Source: Planctomycetota bacterium (GTDB taxonomy: Bacteria > Planctomycetota > GCA-2746535). Taken from it: DNA of 44,748 nucleotides. Where the stretch lies: positions 50,619-95,366 of the forward strand of contig NVWA01000007.1 of NCBI GenBank assembly GCA_002746535.1. Direction: 5' to 3'. The translations under genes and the position numbers were made by a program. Below the pieces are notes generated by a model, which made no database searches, was not told the DNA's origin, and saw only the letters and a program-made list of their open reading frames with translations. Positions 10,701-20,667 of the stretch are shown in pieces (the stretch's first letter is position 1; the number at the start of each line of letters is the position of its first letter).

Positions 10701-11464
10701 CCAAAATCTCCCAACATTATATTCTCTGGTTTTAAATCACGATGAATCACCCCACGACTATGGGCATAAGCTACTGCATCAGCAACTCGCATAAGAATTT
10801 CTAAATTTTCACTTCTTGATTTTGCAGAGATAACTTCTTTCCATTCTGTTCCTTTTACCATCTTCATAGAAAAGAAAAGATGACCTACATTATCAGTACC
10901 CAATTCATGAATAGGCACAATATTAGGATGATCAAGATCACCTGTTACAGCTGCTTCCACTAGAAATTTATTTCGAATTGACTCACTTGAACTATATTTA
11001 TCCTTGATCATTTTAATGGCTATTTCACGATCAATTGTTGTTTGTTTTGCTTTATAAACAACGCCCATCCCCCCTTCGCCTAAAATTTTAATTAGCTCAT
11101 AATCTGCTTGCTCACTTTTAATCTCATGGCTATGTTTTAATTCACGAGATTTCACTGTAAAAGGATGCGTTGAATCAATATCAGTTACCGTTTTTGTTTC
11201 TTTTTTTATGGTAACATCAGGGTCAGAATCTTTGGTATTAGTATCGGACCAAATAGTATCCAATTCATTAGAGGATAAAGGCGGTAATTGTTCGGGCAGT
11301 TGAAAAGTCTCTGCCTCAAAAGTGGAACTGCTAATTGTTAAGGCATCACCATCAGAAACTTTTAATTCAATTATGTTCTGACCATTCAGCGAATTTCCAC
11401 AAATAGGACATGCTTTTGGAAACGGTTTAATAAGGTTTTCATGGCAAAAAGGACAATGAGGCAA
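7796..11464 (-). CDS. Zinc-ribbon Ser/Thr protein kinase with membrane anchor and TPR repeats
   Basis: The frame opens at TTG 11476, but GGAG six bases before the TTG at 11464 favours the latter (1,222 residues). An N-terminal zinc ribbon has four Cys (C4, C7, C19, C22: CPFC...CPIC). The kinase domain (about 122-375) has a Gly loop GEGGMGVVY, Lys151, HRDLKPEN with catalytic Asp243, DWG with Asp261, and a GTPPYMAPE activation segment, so it should be active. One membrane span lies at about 486-509 (IAIGLAVLIIFILSGAFIWVL). A charged helical stretch follows, then some ten kinesin-light-chain-type TPRs of about 42 residues (A..L...A..YSKAE.L..KAM.I.K...G..HP), and further TPRs at the C-terminus, presumably outside the membrane. 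A role in stimulus-dependent phosphorylation with protein binding through the TPRs is inferred. Confidence 0.95.
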   Translation of the reverse strand: MPHCPFCHENLIKPFPKACPICGNSLNGQNIIELKVSDGDALTISSSTFEAETFQLPEQLPPLSSNELDTIWSDTNTKDSDPDVTIKKETKTVTDIDSTHPFTVKSRELKHSHEIKSEQADYELIKILGEGGMGVVYKAKQTTIDREIAIKMIKDKYSSSESIRNKFLVEAAVTGDLDHPNIVPIHELGTDNVGHLFFSMKMVKGTEWKEVISAKSRSENLEILMRVADAVAYAHSRGVIHRDLKPENIMLGDFGEVLVMDWGLAASVTSEGKADSVKDVGLGGTPPYMAPEMASGNLESSYRSDVYLLGAILYEILSGKKPHMGKNIKECLSNAAQNIIQPIEEKGELVKVSFKAMSTDPENRFATVKEFQDSIREYQSHAESVLLSEEADHALYAAAKSKSYADYARAMFTFEQSLKLWDNNGAALNGVSVARLAYANCAFQKGDFSQASSLLREARLLSTPLGKLVITAKAEQEERVKRVRGLRKIAIGLAVLIIFILSGAFIWVLDKEEKAFAAGEKAVAAKNDALKAQKKTLIALEEVKKEKKITELARDTATIESEKAKEERKRSEAVSLFMTEMLAQADPNENGGKNITLLNVMEQMSKVVKEKFKDDDRTRWRLQSSIGQVFMGLGKYDEASLHIKDAELLAIKVFGKKHKNYASSLHDLAGLYWAQAFYAKAGPLFRRALAIRKTVLGEDHPEIALSMNRVAVLYSRRGRKLAAEKLFLEARDITIKAFGLNHPNYATSLNYLASLYKSMKQYSKAESLILKAMEIQKKSFGAIHPKHANSLDNLASLYLMQSKYAQAEKLLLKSMEIRKETLGVSHPDFALSLNTLSSIYAYKKDFVKAESFLLKGVKVLKNSFDEAHPKYFNSLIRLASLYNRQEKYAQAESINVQIVENRKKYLGADHYGYAASLNNLAIVYKMQKKYSEAEKNIVEAMGIQKAALGINHFRFAFSLNNLADLYGRQGYYTKAEPLFLESIKIRKKVFGVAHPVFTESLNGLIINYKNHLASLKSSVGENHLDYKNTKMKYDDLVKEINDHIDGEDNLEKTLKTAKEFYSRGKYLLNVKKFISAKENFEKVLKLDPLFKSDEIYLLLGQVADGQKNGAGKISVYKRWVNASPNSADALYNYAMELLTCKNPFLIDPDVAMIHAEKAAKISNEKDHKVLIILAMAYFECDKIPDAIKIQEKAIALLPNKMDDKNFEMYMKKLKEYKKSLQK

Positions 11465-11659
11465 ACTTGACTCCAATTAATTTAAGAAATTTCTAGCAAC
11501 CAGCTAAAGAAAAGATGGACACATTTTAATGTTGAAATGTCTTATTCAAAATGAATAACAACTCTAAACTTATCAAAACACGAATTTATATATTTTACTT
11601 ACAGCACTACATGAAAGATTAAACGGTGATTTATGTTATTCTAATATCTTTTTTCTCTT

Positions 11660-12035
11660 TATTCCCCGAAGGGGGTAAAACAGATTCAATAATGAATGAA
11701 TGCCCAATGGTTGTACCCACCATAAATGTTAAGCCGGTGAATAAGAGATATTTGCTTGAAGGTGGGCGTTAGCCGTAGGTTGGGCTGACGCCTAAATTAT
11801 TATCTATACTTTTCGAGATGCGAATTCTAATTCGCCTGCCCAACTTTGATGGTGGGTATAACCATTGAGCAAGTGGCCACCCGTCCTTAGGAAGTATTAC
11901 CAATTTTTGATTCCCCCGTAGGGGGTAAACAATTAATAGCCCTGGGTGTAGTGAAGCTTCATGATGTAATCATGAAGCTGAATGGAACCTAGGGACATAT
12001 CAGAAATTAACCGGTCCTCGAAGAGGGCCAATTAT
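11660..12035. repeat. Composite REP-like intergenic element, densely hairpinned
   Basis: In 376 non-coding bases there are: CCCC GAA GGGG (11664-11675); a 19-bp inverted repeat CAATGGTTGTACCCACCAT (11705-11723) with its partner at 11849-11867, one wobble; inside it GGCGTTAGCC with GGCTGACGCC (11765-11792) and GCGAATT/AATTCGC (11820-11835); CCCCC GTA GGGGG (11913-11925); CCCTGGGT with ACCTAGGG (11940-11994) enclosing a perfect 11-bp hairpin AGCTTCATGAT/ATCATGAAGCT (11955-11979); and GGTCCTC GAA GAGGGCC (12013-12029). The CCCCGnAGGGGGTAAA start occurs twice (11664 and 11913), so two related units lie in tandem. Such hairpin series are typical of REP-type elements mobilised by a transposase elsewhere. 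Confidence 0.7.
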
Positions 12036-12089
12036 TTTGAAATTATTCGGAGCTGCACATTTAAATTTCTATATTAAAATTAACGTAAA

Positions 12090-15000
12090 TTATTTTTCTT
12101 CTATCAATTCAAACCCACACAAAACGGGTTTAGCTTTACTATTGGGGGCTTTTTTGAATTCCAATAATAGATTTTCAGAAACACTAATACCTTTAAATTC
12201 TTTAAATACAGCACCACCTTTTATTTTTGCAGACTTGGCAATATCAAAATCTTTAAGAACAACTTTACCTTGTAGCAATACATCAAATACACGATCACCT
12301 ATAGGTAAATTATCCGGATCTCTAAAAAGTAAACTAACACTAAACTTACGTTTCTTAGATTTCGAGTCATCACCTTCATCTCCACCATCTTGAATATTCA
12401 ATTTTGTACTACCAACAGTTTTCTCACTTGACATAGCAACTCGACTACCTTTACCTACAATTAAAAAGCAAATACTATTGCCTGCTTTCCAACCCGGACG
12501 ACTAGTAATTTCATCAAGTAATGGTTTGAGATCAGGTGTTAGTTGAGCAGGGCCAGAATTACCTACTTTTACCCAATTTTTTGGTTTCCATGTGATAAAC
12601 TTTTTAGTCTTAATTCTATTGGAAATATTTTTCTTAATGATCTCAATTGGTTTTGAATTATCCGTTGCCTCAGCATAAATTTGCAATATCGCTGCTGAAT
12701 GTGAAACTTCGTCCACAGTAAATTGAATATTAGTTTCACCATACGGAATCTCTTTGCTTATTTTTATATTTTGAAAACGTAAGGCAACTATTTGATCCGC
12801 ATTATCGAAAGCCATTTCTAGGTCACTACTTTTAACACTGACAATCCCTGCGCTTTTTCCTGTTAGAAATTCTTCTGAATCATCACTTCCCAACTTTAAT
12901 ACAGCCCCAAGACCCATTTCTTTAGCAGAAGTTGATAAGCTAATTTTCAAACTTTCAATATTTAATACACCAGAAGCACTCGCCCAAGGTAATAAATTAT
13001 CAACTGACCGCAAGGCATGTGAACGAAAATAATCATGTCCAGCACCTGTAATCTTAATCTTAAGATCAGGCGAGTCACCTCCTACTATAGGATATTCTAA
13101 CCACAATGTACCCTTCTTACTTAATCTATCCCCTGGCGCACCAAGATTCACGCCTAATCGACGAATTCGCCCTGGGTTTTCTTGTTCTTTGCCCAACAAT
13201 GAATTTGTCCAAAGTTCAAGATCTGGCATATGAATCAAAGCAAGCGACGTTTGATTCTGATATGAGCAGGAACATGTCCTTGTATAATCAGGAGCATTTA
13301 ATACTCCATTAGCCACAACTAAGTTTGATGTGCAGCCACTTTTAAAACCACCAAAATTCCCTGTCCCACTTTTATTTTCTAAATCATAAAAACCCGCAGC
13401 TCCACTTCTGAAAGTCAATAAATGCTCACTGGCGATGGGTGTATTACACCCATAAGCTCTTGAAAACTTAAGCTCTTCTTTATCACCAGTAATGTGATTC
13501 GAAATATAATAAGGCTTACCATCTAAAAGATTGAATGCTCCTCGAGATCTGCCATAGGAATTTGTTGATGTAATCAATAAATCATTATGCACGATCAAAG
13601 GACCTGTATAATTTCGGTTTTTATTTCTCCAGAGAACCTTACCATCATTAACCTTGAAGGCCGTGATACCTTTACCTATTTCGAAACGACCTCGGTCACT
13701 AGCTCTTGCACCTGCTTGAATCAATATTTTATGCTTCTCAGATAAACTTAACCAAGTACCAAAAATATCATTGTTTGTCTCCCATATCTTCTTTCCTGTT
13801 TTTGCTTCATAGGCAACAATTCGATAAGTTGATATATCGACTTTCTTTCTTGCTTTCATTACTGTCTCAATGGAAGAAGGCAGTCTATCCAAACAAAATA
13901 TTTTATCATCACCGGCGATAATTCCATTGTGAATAAAACTATGCTTAGCACTGACACGCCATAATTCTTGACCACTTTCACGATCAAAAATAACGAGCCC
14001 CCGAGATGCAGAATAACCAAGTGTACGTCTCCATGTATTGAAACCAGTTGCTTCTTCTCCTGTAATTTCAGAAAAAAGTGCAAACCCCTGGCCACCAATT
14101 AAAAGATTTTTATAGACACCAATGTAACCCCAATCGGTTCCCTTTTTACTATTTCCTTTTGGCATCGTTATCGATTTAATCGTTTTACCATTTGTGGTAT
14201 TTAATAAAATACACGCTGGACCTTTAACTAAATACAGGACATTTTTTGTCGCTACAAAATTGGTTCCACGCACATTCGCCCCAGGTATATGTACCTGATT
14301 ATATTTCGTACTTAGTGGAGTATCTTCATAAGTTTTATCCCAATAAAGACCGGCAACACCTAAATCTTTGAATGTACGATTCCATAACATACGTCCAGTA
14401 TAGACATCACGAGCACTAATCTCATTATGTCCTTCGATAAATAAACGCCCTGAGACAACTTGTTCTGGAGGCCCATGACTATGTCGAGGCAATACATCTG
14501 AATTACTAACACCTCCAAACCATAGAATCCCCAACGGAAGTTTCACTCGTGTATCATCAGATTTAACTGAGTTAGCAATATCCCCATATTGATGTGTCCA
14601 ATCGGCTGAACCTAACAAAGCACCAACTCGTGTAATTAATATAGACGCTCCAAATTTCTTGACATCTGCTTTTGGTAAAAGACCTTCTACTATAATTTTT
14701 TTAACTGAGGCAACGCTAACAGAAGAAGACCGTAGCCAAAGTACACCTCCATAAGGACGAACAGATCGATAAGCTTGCACTAATACATTTCTAGCATTAC
14801 CTACAGTGATCACATCTTTATTAACAATGACCAACGGAGCAATATATGAAGGGGCTTTAAAAGAAGAAACAGTCGCTTGAGAAATCACTATTCGCTTTCC
14901 ATAAAATCCAGCCTGATCATATTGATGTCGCAATGTTTTTACTTTTTTGGCATCATCAATAATGATGTTAAGTTCAAATTTCGATTTTTTAATTAGAGCA

Positions 15001-16904
15001 TTAAGTATTTTTTCTTCAGGCATACCAAAACAAAGAGCATAACCTGAATCAACTTCACATTTTTCTAATATTTTTGAGATTTCACCTTCAGAAATTTCAT
15101 CCGCTGGTAGTGTTAATGTTTTCCGAACTGCAATAGGGTTTGCAACTGTCTCTTCACTTGGCCCAAAAGCAATGATGTCTCCTTCTAAAGTAATGGCATA
15201 TAAAAATCCATTCGCTGCCAATAACCTTTTAACATCACCTTTGACCGGAAGAGACCAAGCTTTTGAAGCGGCACTTTTTTCTTTAGGCAAATTATAGGCT
15301 ACAATTCCATTGGAGCCCCCAAGATATAATCGACTACCCGCTTGAATCATATCATTCGCGCTACTTTGTATTTTTATTTTCCAAGGAGTTTCATCTAACC
15401 CTCTAGTTTTCTTTGGTTTTGGTTTTCGATTGGCATCCAAAGCAAATATTTCGACTAGGGTTGTATAGATATCACCATATTGAGCACTCAAAGCTCGAAT
15501 TTTTAAATAGCGCCCATTGCTGGTTGCAAAATCAACTTGTTGGGCTAAGCGAGTTTTATTAAAACTACCTTTTGCTAAAGGCTTGCCCCATTGTTTAGGA
15601 TTTGAACTAAGAAATATTTCATAATCTTTTATCATACCATCTTCTTTGGTAACCCTCGGTTGACAGACTACACCATTAATCGCATAGCTTTTGCCAAGAT
15701 CAATGATAAGTTCATGAGGGTGTTTCGGTGCTCCTTTATTCCAATAAGTATGCCACATGGTTCTCATATTACCGTCAAATGCTCGATTACCTTCGTGTCT
15801 ACGATGATGGCTATTGGTATAAATGGATTTCCATTTTGAACGATCAAGAGCTCCATATGGTGTAAACAGATCTGCGCTTAAATCTTTCAACGAAGTAGCG
15901 ATCAATTCAATTTTTTCACTTATTTTATCTTTTTTCCATGTAAACAACATTTTTGACCCTATAACAGGTTCATTAATGTAATAGGCTCCTTTATTTCCTG
16001 ACTTCAAATCGTATTGCAATACACCTGTACCACGTGTATGTACATAAAACTTTTTTTCACCACTTACAACAAAAGAACCACCGACACCTTTGCCACTTTT
16101 ACCTAGAGGGAAATAAAGCATCTTCCCCGTCTTACGATCAAAGCCGGCTGGAATGGAACGTCCACCTGGCACTAATAAATAATTTTTTGTAGCAACTAAA
16201 GCGCCCTGAGGACCAACACCAGCAAAAGAAGGTGCGTTATGTGGTTGCTTGATATAGAGGGCACTAGTACCATCATTAACCCAAATCATTTTGCCCGTAT
16301 CAGCATCTAAGCAATAAATAAACGTTCCCATAAACGGCCAAATACTAGCAGCAAAATAAACTTTATCATCCCGTACAACCGGCCCGCCACGAGCGGGCCA
16401 AGAAGATATGATGCGATCATTACCCAATACTTTTCTTTCAGATGGCCCACCTCTAAATTTCCAAACCAACTTTCCGGTACCAATGTTTATACAATATAAA
16501 TAACCATCATCAGAAGCGACGAAGACCTTCCCTTTCCAACTTGAAGGAGGGAAACGAATTGGACCAGAAACATAATAACGCCATTCTTCAGAACCCGTTT
16601 TCGCATTTAAGGCAATTAACATATCACGATCATTAAAACCAAAAATTATTTTATCACCAACGACAATAGGTTCAAAAATTTTATCATAGGGCATAAGATC
16701 TAAATTTAGTACATCATCCCAAACCTGCTTACGTTTTCCAAAAGAGCGAGACCAAATAATTTTTAATGCAGATGGGAGTTCTTCAGTTGAAGAAGCCGAA
16801 CGATTAGCATCATAACGCCATTGAGGCCAATCTTGGCTACGTACTTGTTGAAAAAATAGTATTACCACTATTAAGAGCAGTGAAATAATTTTTATTCTTA
16901 TCAT
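12090..16904 (-). CDS. Secreted PQQ-like beta-propeller protein with discoidin (F5/8 type C) domain
   Basis: The frame opens at TTG 16916, but the ATG at 16904 with GGA eight bases ahead gives a clean signal peptide (IKIISLLLIVVILFFQQVRSQ) and 1,604 residues. After DWPQWRYDANRSA come many PQQ-type blades: IIFGFNDRDMLIALNAKTG, LYCINIGTGKLVWKFRGG, YCLDADTGKMIW, VIFDRESGQELWR, AYEAKTGKKIWE. A discoidin-type domain is inserted at about 355-490 (NRAFDGNMRTMWHTYW ... ELIIDLGKSYAINGV ... YLKIRALSAQYGD), which usually binds carbohydrate. The C-terminal 250 residues are beta-rich and unknown. It is probably an exported surface or periplasmic protein; PQQ-type repeats alone do not prove an enzyme. Confidence 0.9.
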   Translation of the reverse strand: MIRIKIISLLLIVVILFFQQVRSQDWPQWRYDANRSASSTEELPSALKIIWSRSFGKRKQVWDDVLNLDLMPYDKIFEPIVVGDKIIFGFNDRDMLIALNAKTGSEEWRYYVSGPIRFPPSSWKGKVFVASDDGYLYCINIGTGKLVWKFRGGPSERKVLGNDRIISSWPARGGPVVRDDKVYFAASIWPFMGTFIYCLDADTGKMIWVNDGTSALYIKQPHNAPSFAGVGPQGALVATKNYLLVPGGRSIPAGFDRKTGKMLYFPLGKSGKGVGGSFVVSGEKKFYVHTRGTGVLQYDLKSGNKGAYYINEPVIGSKMLFTWKKDKISEKIELIATSLKDLSADLFTPYGALDRSKWKSIYTNSHHRRHEGNRAFDGNMRTMWHTYWNKGAPKHPHELIIDLGKSYAINGVVCQPRVTKEDGMIKDYEIFLSSNPKQWGKPLAKGSFNKTRLAQQVDFATSNGRYLKIRALSAQYGDIYTTLVEIFALDANRKPKPKKTRGLDETPWKIKIQSSANDMIQAGSRLYLGGSNGIVAYNLPKEKSAASKAWSLPVKGDVKRLLAANGFLYAITLEGDIIAFGPSEETVANPIAVRKTLTLPADEISEGEISKILEKCEVDSGYALCFGMPEEKILNALIKKSKFELNIIIDDAKKVKTLRHQYDQAGFYGKRIVISQATVSSFKAPSYIAPLVIVNKDVITVGNARNVLVQAYRSVRPYGGVLWLRSSSVSVASVKKIIVEGLLPKADVKKFGASILITRVGALLGSADWTHQYGDIANSVKSDDTRVKLPLGILWFGGVSNSDVLPRHSHGPPEQVVSGRLFIEGHNEISARDVYTGRMLWNRTFKDLGVAGLYWDKTYEDTPLSTKYNQVHIPGANVRGTNFVATKNVLYLVKGPACILLNTTNGKTIKSITMPKGNSKKGTDWGYIGVYKNLLIGGQGFALFSEITGEEATGFNTWRRTLGYSASRGLVIFDRESGQELWRVSAKHSFIHNGIIAGDDKIFCLDRLPSSIETVMKARKKVDISTYRIVAYEAKTGKKIWETNNDIFGTWLSLSEKHKILIQAGARASDRGRFEIGKGITAFKVNDGKVLWRNKNRNYTGPLIVHNDLLITSTNSYGRSRGAFNLLDGKPYYISNHITGDKEELKFSRAYGCNTPIASEHLLTFRSGAAGFYDLENKSGTGNFGGFKSGCTSNLVVANGVLNAPDYTRTCSCSYQNQTSLALIHMPDLELWTNSLLGKEQENPGRIRRLGVNLGAPGDRLSKKGTLWLEYPIVGGDSPDLKIKITGAGHDYFRSHALRSVDNLLPWASASGVLNIESLKISLSTSAKEMGLGAVLKLGSDDSEEFLTGKSAGIVSVKSSDLEMAFDNADQIVALRFQNIKISKEIPYGETNIQFTVDEVSHSAAILQIYAEATDNSKPIEIIKKNISNRIKTKKFITWKPKNWVKVGNSGPAQLTPDLKPLLDEITSRPGWKAGNSICFLIVGKGSRVAMSSEKTVGSTKLNIQDGGDEGDDSKSKKRKFSVSLLFRDPDNLPIGDRVFDVLLQGKVVLKDFDIAKSAKIKGGAVFKEFKGISVSENLLLEFKKAPNSKAKPVLCGFELIEEK

Positions 16905-17129
16905 TCGAAATTCCAAAAATATTTTTTTAATTTATTTAAACTTATCCAAAAAAATAAGTTCTTTAAAAGCAGGTCATGTAATAGCAACAATCCATTAAAA
17001 TTAAAGATAAAAGGATAGTCAATACCTATTCAACTAAACATTGAGACAAACTAATAAGTTGCATTAGGAAATACAACGCCCCAGGACTTTAGATTCCCGA
17101 AACTTTGGATTCCAGGGACTTTTGATTGT

Positions 17130-19658
17130 TTATTTTTTCTCGGTCAGCAACGATTTAATTTTGAGCTCATTGTCTTTGAATACGAGATGATGTCGGTATT
17201 CTATTTTCAATTCCGTTAAAATCATTTTTACTTCAACCTGACTTCTCTTTGTATTTTTTTTCTTTAATTTTTCCGCAAGAGAAATTTGTTGCGTAATCCA
17301 ATCTGAAACCAAGGAAGTCTCCAAATCTTTTATATTTTCTTGAATTTCTTTTACTAGAGGTGTTTCGTAGGCAGCTTTATATTTGCGTTCAATATGATTC
17401 AAGGCAGATTTCATTGCAATATGATTTCCAGCTCTTTTGGCATAAATCAAAAGAGATATATTTTCACCAAGAGTTTTAGGTTTATATTTAGCAGCTAGCA
17501 CTGAAAGGACTTTAGAGGAAATTTTATCCCAAGGTATGACACTTTTTTTACTATTTTTCACGTGCAAACCTTTTGAACTTACACTAGAAACATCGCCATC
17601 CTCATCCAGACCTAATGAACGAAGCAAATAAGTTTTACTAAAATTCTGATTAGAAATAAAATCCTTAACCTTATTAGCATGTTCATAAAATTCGACTTCA
17701 TCTTGAAAGGTTTTTCTTTGTGCTATATTTTTTTCACTAAAGGATTCATTTAAAAATAACTCTTCAAGTTTCTTATAATTATGGTTTCTGATAAGCGGTA
17801 AAGATTTTTTATTTACTTCTACAGCTCTATGTCTGCTCTCATCGCTTAATAAAAAGTCAGTATTCATATCAGGATTGTCTGTTGTTTTTTTGGCTATTAA
17901 ATTTGCCATGTTTTTCAAAATAACTTCATCGTCATCCGTTTCTTCTCTAATAATTTTGATTTCTTTTTTTATTTTATCATATTCCTTTTTATCAAAACTT
18001 CTGGATAAAATTCCTTTTTTGACACCCCAATAATTTTCTCTATCTGCCGATAATGTTTCTTGATGAAATTCAACTACTCTATTCAAAACATCTAGAGGAA
18101 CTTTTTCATTTTCTGATAAATTTTCTCTAATGACATTTAAAGCGGTTGCTCTTTTAGAAAATTTATTTTTATCGTCTTCAGCAACCTTACGATTGGTTAA
18201 TTCCTGATTAACCATATTCTGAACATCCTTCGTGCTCCATTTTTCTGCGGGCTCATTTGTCTCTACAGGGTGATCTTTTTTCTTAATGCGTACTGACGTG
18301 TCCGGATTCTGATCGGTGGTCACATCTGCTGGTTTACCTTTACCTTCTGATTTAAAACTTGGTACGAAATAAAGCAACAAACCAATACCAAGCATTATTA
18401 ACAATAGTAAGTAGGGCTTTTTATTATGTTGTGCTTTCTTTTTACTCCCCTGGCTCCCACCAGAGACTGTTGTAGCTACTTTATTCTTGACTGGTCCAGG
18501 GTGGTCAGTTTCAATTACATCCTTAACCTCATTTGTCGCTACTGCTACTTTCGCTTGCTTTGTCCTTTTATCTAAGATTTCAGTTAAGACTTCGATTAAT
18601 TCGCTGAAACTTTCAAAACGATTTTCAGGATCAAGCGACAATGTTTTTTCGATTACCGCATTGATCGTCAGTGGTATTTCTCTTCTGATTTCTGTAATAT
18701 CAGGAACTATTTCATTTTCTTTTTTTAACAATTGCGCTTCGAAATTTCCAGAGAGCACATGTCGTTTGGTAAGCATGAAGAAGAGAAGACCTCCTAATGA
18801 GTACATATCTGAATGAAAACTAACGGCATCACCTTTAATATATTCATGGGACATGTAATTCATTGCCGGTCCAATATCAATTCTTTCATTCTGAGTTTTA
18901 AAGAAATCCCGGTTCCATTCAAAATCTTTGAGTATGACTTTTCCATCATCGCCTAAAAAGACATTTTCTTCATCTAATCCCAGATGTGGCCTATTGATCC
19001 GTTCAAAAAATTTCAAACTTTCTGCAATTGAAATAGCTGCCGCGATAGCTTCATTAATCTCTAATCTTCCATTGGCTCTTACTCTAGTTCCAATAGAGGT
19101 CTCTTCAACATAGCGTGACCAAAAAAATAATTTCTCATTGGCGCCTTCAATTGGAGAGCAAGGAACTAAATTATCATGGGCTTGATAATCAATAACTTCT
19201 AAATTTCTTCGAACTGATTTAATGAATGATTTATTATTAATATATTTTGTTTTTAATACTTTTAAGACAATTTTCCCCTTACCTTCTAATTCCCCAAGAT
19301 ATGAATCACCGAGAGCCCCTTCACCAAGAGTTTGTTCATAATGAAATTCTTTTAAATACTCATAGATATTTTGATATTGGATATTTGATTCGACATCTTC
19401 ACTATCAACTGTATTGACATCTTGAATGGAAACATTAAGTGTATCATCACTTGTATCGCTTGGATTTTTTATTTGTGCTATAATCTCTTTCGTAGCTAAA
19501 TGACTTTTTAATAAAAGCTCTTCAAGGGAAATCGGAAAACCTAATTTATTTTGACGTTTAAGACCTTCAACTACATTTATACTTTGATCTTTGGTAATAT
19601 ACTGACCCTTAATTAGGCCATTTAATAATGAGAGGTCTTCCTGATTTAATGGATTCAT
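17130..19658 (-). CDS. Membrane-anchored protein pseudokinase
   Basis: 842 residues. The first 60 form a small helical domain resembling the N-terminal part of type II secretion ATPases (ITKDQSINVVEGLKRQ). A protein-kinase fold spans about 105-365: Gly loop LGEGALGDSYLG, Lys133 in VLKVLK, and Asp245 of the DFG position (DFEW). In place of HRDLKPEN the sequence has HLGLDEEN (225-232), so the catalytic Asp is Gly227. Catalysis is therefore unlikely and a scaffold or regulatory role is inferred. A membrane span (KPYLLLLIMLGIGLLLYFV, about 414-432) leads to a long helical, charged C-terminal region, presumably outside. It follows the HDOD gene by 12 bp. Confidence 0.88.
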   Translation of the reverse strand: MNPLNQEDLSLLNGLIKGQYITKDQSINVVEGLKRQNKLGFPISLEELLLKSHLATKEIIAQIKNPSDTSDDTLNVSIQDVNTVDSEDVESNIQYQNIYEYLKEFHYEQTLGEGALGDSYLGELEGKGKIVLKVLKTKYINNKSFIKSVRRNLEVIDYQAHDNLVPCSPIEGANEKLFFWSRYVEETSIGTRVRANGRLEINEAIAAAISIAESLKFFERINRPHLGLDEENVFLGDDGKVILKDFEWNRDFFKTQNERIDIGPAMNYMSHEYIKGDAVSFHSDMYSLGGLLFFMLTKRHVLSGNFEAQLLKKENEIVPDITEIRREIPLTINAVIEKTLSLDPENRFESFSELIEVLTEILDKRTKQAKVAVATNEVKDVIETDHPGPVKNKVATTVSGGSQGSKKKAQHNKKPYLLLLIMLGIGLLLYFVPSFKSEGKGKPADVTTDQNPDTSVRIKKKDHPVETNEPAEKWSTKDVQNMVNQELTNRKVAEDDKNKFSKRATALNVIRENLSENEKVPLDVLNRVVEFHQETLSADRENYWGVKKGILSRSFDKKEYDKIKKEIKIIREETDDDEVILKNMANLIAKKTTDNPDMNTDFLLSDESRHRAVEVNKKSLPLIRNHNYKKLEELFLNESFSEKNIAQRKTFQDEVEFYEHANKVKDFISNQNFSKTYLLRSLGLDEDGDVSSVSSKGLHVKNSKKSVIPWDKISSKVLSVLAAKYKPKTLGENISLLIYAKRAGNHIAMKSALNHIERKYKAAYETPLVKEIQENIKDLETSLVSDWITQQISLAEKLKKKNTKRSQVEVKMILTELKIEYRHHLVFKDNELKIKSLLTEKK

Positions 19659-19670
19659 TAAATTCAGCCC

Positions 19671-20507
19671 TTAAACATTTGTCATTTCTCTAATTTTTTC
19701 AACACTAGTTTTCAAGGTTTCAATAATGTCTTTTATATTTACACCTTTGCAAAACTTCACGCATTGCTTATGATTAGGTACTATTGGGCCATAGTTACCA
19801 CCTGTCCCGATTTTTAATTGTTCACAAACATGGTTCGCCAATTGAATTGCTGAAACAAGAACGGGCTCACCAGTGTCTTCTGGTTCTTTATGATGATCTG
19901 CAATTACTGTTTGTACAGATACAGGTAGATTCCATTTTTTGGCTAAGAACTCACCTATTTCAGCATGATTCATATCGACACCTAATTTTACTTCCGCGTC
20001 ATAAAAACATAAATTGCTATCTTTAGCATAAAATAAAATTTCTTTAAATTCATTTTGTGCATATTGATTCATGATTAGTTTACCTATATCATGAAGCAAG
20101 CCACATACGAATGCAGTATCATTTTGAATATCTAAATATTCTGTGATCAAACTTGAAGCGGTAGCGACACCTAAAGAATGCACCCAGAATTCTTCTTGAG
20201 AAAATCCATCGAACTCAATGAAATCAAATAAGTCTACAACCGAAGTACTAATAGCCATACTTCGAATAGTTCTGAAACCTAAGATCACAATTCCTTTTTT
20301 AAGACTTGTAACAGGTTCTTTCATGCCATAAAATGGCGAATTGACTAGCTTCAGAAGTTTGGCACTTAAAGCGGCGTCTGAAATTAAAACGTCATTTAAA
20401 TCATTTGCTGAACTGTCAGGATCTTCAATTAATTTTATTAAAGTGGTAGCCACTTCTGGCAATATCGGCAATTCAATAATATCATCTATAATCTTCTTCA
20501 TGTCCAT
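19671..20507 (-). CDS. HDOD domain protein
   Basis: The frame opens at TTG 20525; the ATG at 20507 (MDMKKIIDDIIELPILPEVA) matches the usual start of HDOD proteins, and ATG 20501 is also possible. The N-terminal half has LVNSPFYGMKEPVTSLKKGI and ILGFRTIRSMA, the HDOD hallmarks, followed by LLHDIGKLIMNQYA and ADHHKEP of the HD fold. These proteins are non-enzymatic or weakly enzymatic relatives of HD-GYP phosphodiesterases and take part in signalling. The pseudokinase gene begins 12 bp after its stop, so the two probably form an operon and may act together. Confidence 0.9.
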   Translation of the reverse strand: MDMKKIIDDIIELPILPEVATTLIKLIEDPDSSANDLNDVLISDAALSAKLLKLVNSPFYGMKEPVTSLKKGIVILGFRTIRSMAISTSVVDLFDFIEFDGFSQEEFWVHSLGVATASSLITEYLDIQNDTAFVCGLLHDIGKLIMNQYAQNEFKEILFYAKDSNLCFYDAEVKLGVDMNHAEIGEFLAKKWNLPVSVQTVIADHHKEPEDTGEPVLVSAIQLANHVCEQLKIGTGGNYGPIVPNHKQCVKFCKGVNIKDIIETLKTSVEKIREMTNV

Positions 20508-20667
20508 AAAACAGAATTCCCACAATATCTCAAACAGTCTACGCTAATATTATCCTTAAAAATAACGATATAAAAACAGACTTATTAGCATCATTAACAT
20601 TCCGAGTGATTTTATAAATATAAATTGATTATTATATTTAATTATCTATAATCCTGCGCCAATATAT

